In this document: positions 5,786 to 5,900 of the stretch, one piece after another
How positions within the stretch are numbered: the stretch's first letter is position 1
Layout: each line of letters starts with the position of its first letter
From: an uncultured Actinomycetes bacterium
GTDB taxonomy: Bacteria; Actinomycetota; Actinomycetes; Nanopelagicales; Nanopelagicaceae
Assembly: GCA_903892335.1 (NCBI GenBank)
Contig: CAITID010000103.1
Location: 1-5,900 of the forward strand
DNA length: 5,900 nt
Direction of reading: 5' to 3'
Notes under the pieces: generated by a model
What the model was told of the DNA's origin: nothing
Databases searched by the model: none
What the model saw: the letters and a program-made list of their open reading frames with translations, nothing else
Translations under genes and position numbers: made by a program

Positions 5786-5900
5786 TACAACATCGCCACC
5801 GTTCTAGGCCAATACTTCTTGAACACATAGGTTCCAAGAAGTATTGCGAGGATGCTCCAGATAGACATATAAATCCAACTGAAAAGTGTTGGTGTGGCAT
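5785..5900 (-). CDS. ABC-2 type polysaccharide permease, C-terminal fragment (Wzm-like)
   Basis: The gene enters from the right edge. The visible frame (codons from 5898 down) gives 37 residues ending in TAA at 5787-5785. They form one hydrophobic segment (LFSWIYMSIWSILAILLGTYVF), then a basic KKYWPR and a short tail TVAML. A last membrane helix followed by a positively charged cytoplasmic end is what ABC-2 permeases of the Wzm/TagG/KpsM group show. The stop overlaps the start of the Wzt-type ATPase by one base, the usual order in such exporters. Assignment rests on this neighbour and on the helix, since most of the gene is outside the window. The codons for about residues 18-30 of the fragment also form a strong hairpin. 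Confidence 0.75.
   Translation of the reverse strand, partial: ATPTLFSWIYMSIWSILAILLGTYVFKKYWPRTVAML
5810..5846 (-). repeat. Inverted repeat / 15-bp hairpin within the permease 3' end
   Basis: Bases 5810-5821 (CAATACTTCTTG) pair perfectly with 5835-5846, and 5822-5824 pair with 5831-5833. One base (5834) is bulged and the loop is six bases (5825-5830). In the - strand mRNA the structure ends 24 bases before the ATPase ATG. No T tract follows on either strand, so it is not a standard terminator. It lies in codons for the last membrane helix and the basic turn of the permease. Confidence 0.8.

Overview
The window is a cell-surface polysaccharide locus, most likely from a low-to-mid GC actinobacterium. 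A streamlined freshwater lineage such as the Nanopelagicales (acI) fits, but this is judged by eye from protein flavour, compact spacing and scarce Shine-Dalgarno motifs, and lineage confidence is only moderate. Nothing suggests a mobile element, CRISPR array, tRNA or rRNA.

Layout. Positions 1-42 hold the probable last 13 codons of an upstream + strand gene. A strong intrinsic terminator (75-119) with a cUUCGg tetraloop follows. A new + strand unit then begins: a multi-spanning O-antigen ligase/polymerase-like protein (147-1811), probably translated from a leaderless mRNA, and 17 bases later a nucleotide-sugar 6-dehydrogenase (1829-3019). A second unit runs on the - strand from the right edge. 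It holds the C-terminus of an ABC-2 polysaccharide permease (5785-5900), its Wzt-type ATPase (5060-5785), a GT4 glycosyltransferase (3970-5058) and an extended-SDR nucleotide-sugar epimerase/decarboxylase (3016-3960). These genes are packed with a 1-base overlap, a 1-base gap and a 9-base gap. The two units converge, and their final stop codons overlap in the four bases TTAA at 3016-3019, so no terminator lies between them.

How the genes may work together (inference). The dehydrogenase oxidises a UDP-sugar to a UDP-uronate, and the SDR enzyme epimerises or decarboxylates it or acts on a related sugar. The GT4 enzyme adds sugar to a lipid-linked glycan, the Wzm/Wzt-type exporter moves the glycan across the membrane, and the O-antigen-ligase-like protein polymerises it or transfers it to an acceptor outside. 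The exact sugars and the acceptor cannot be read from this window.

The families are familiar, and I do not see a wholly new system. The most unusual points are a 15-bp hairpin in the last permease codons just before the ATPase start, the overlapping convergent stops, and unresolved substrates for the two sugar enzymes.
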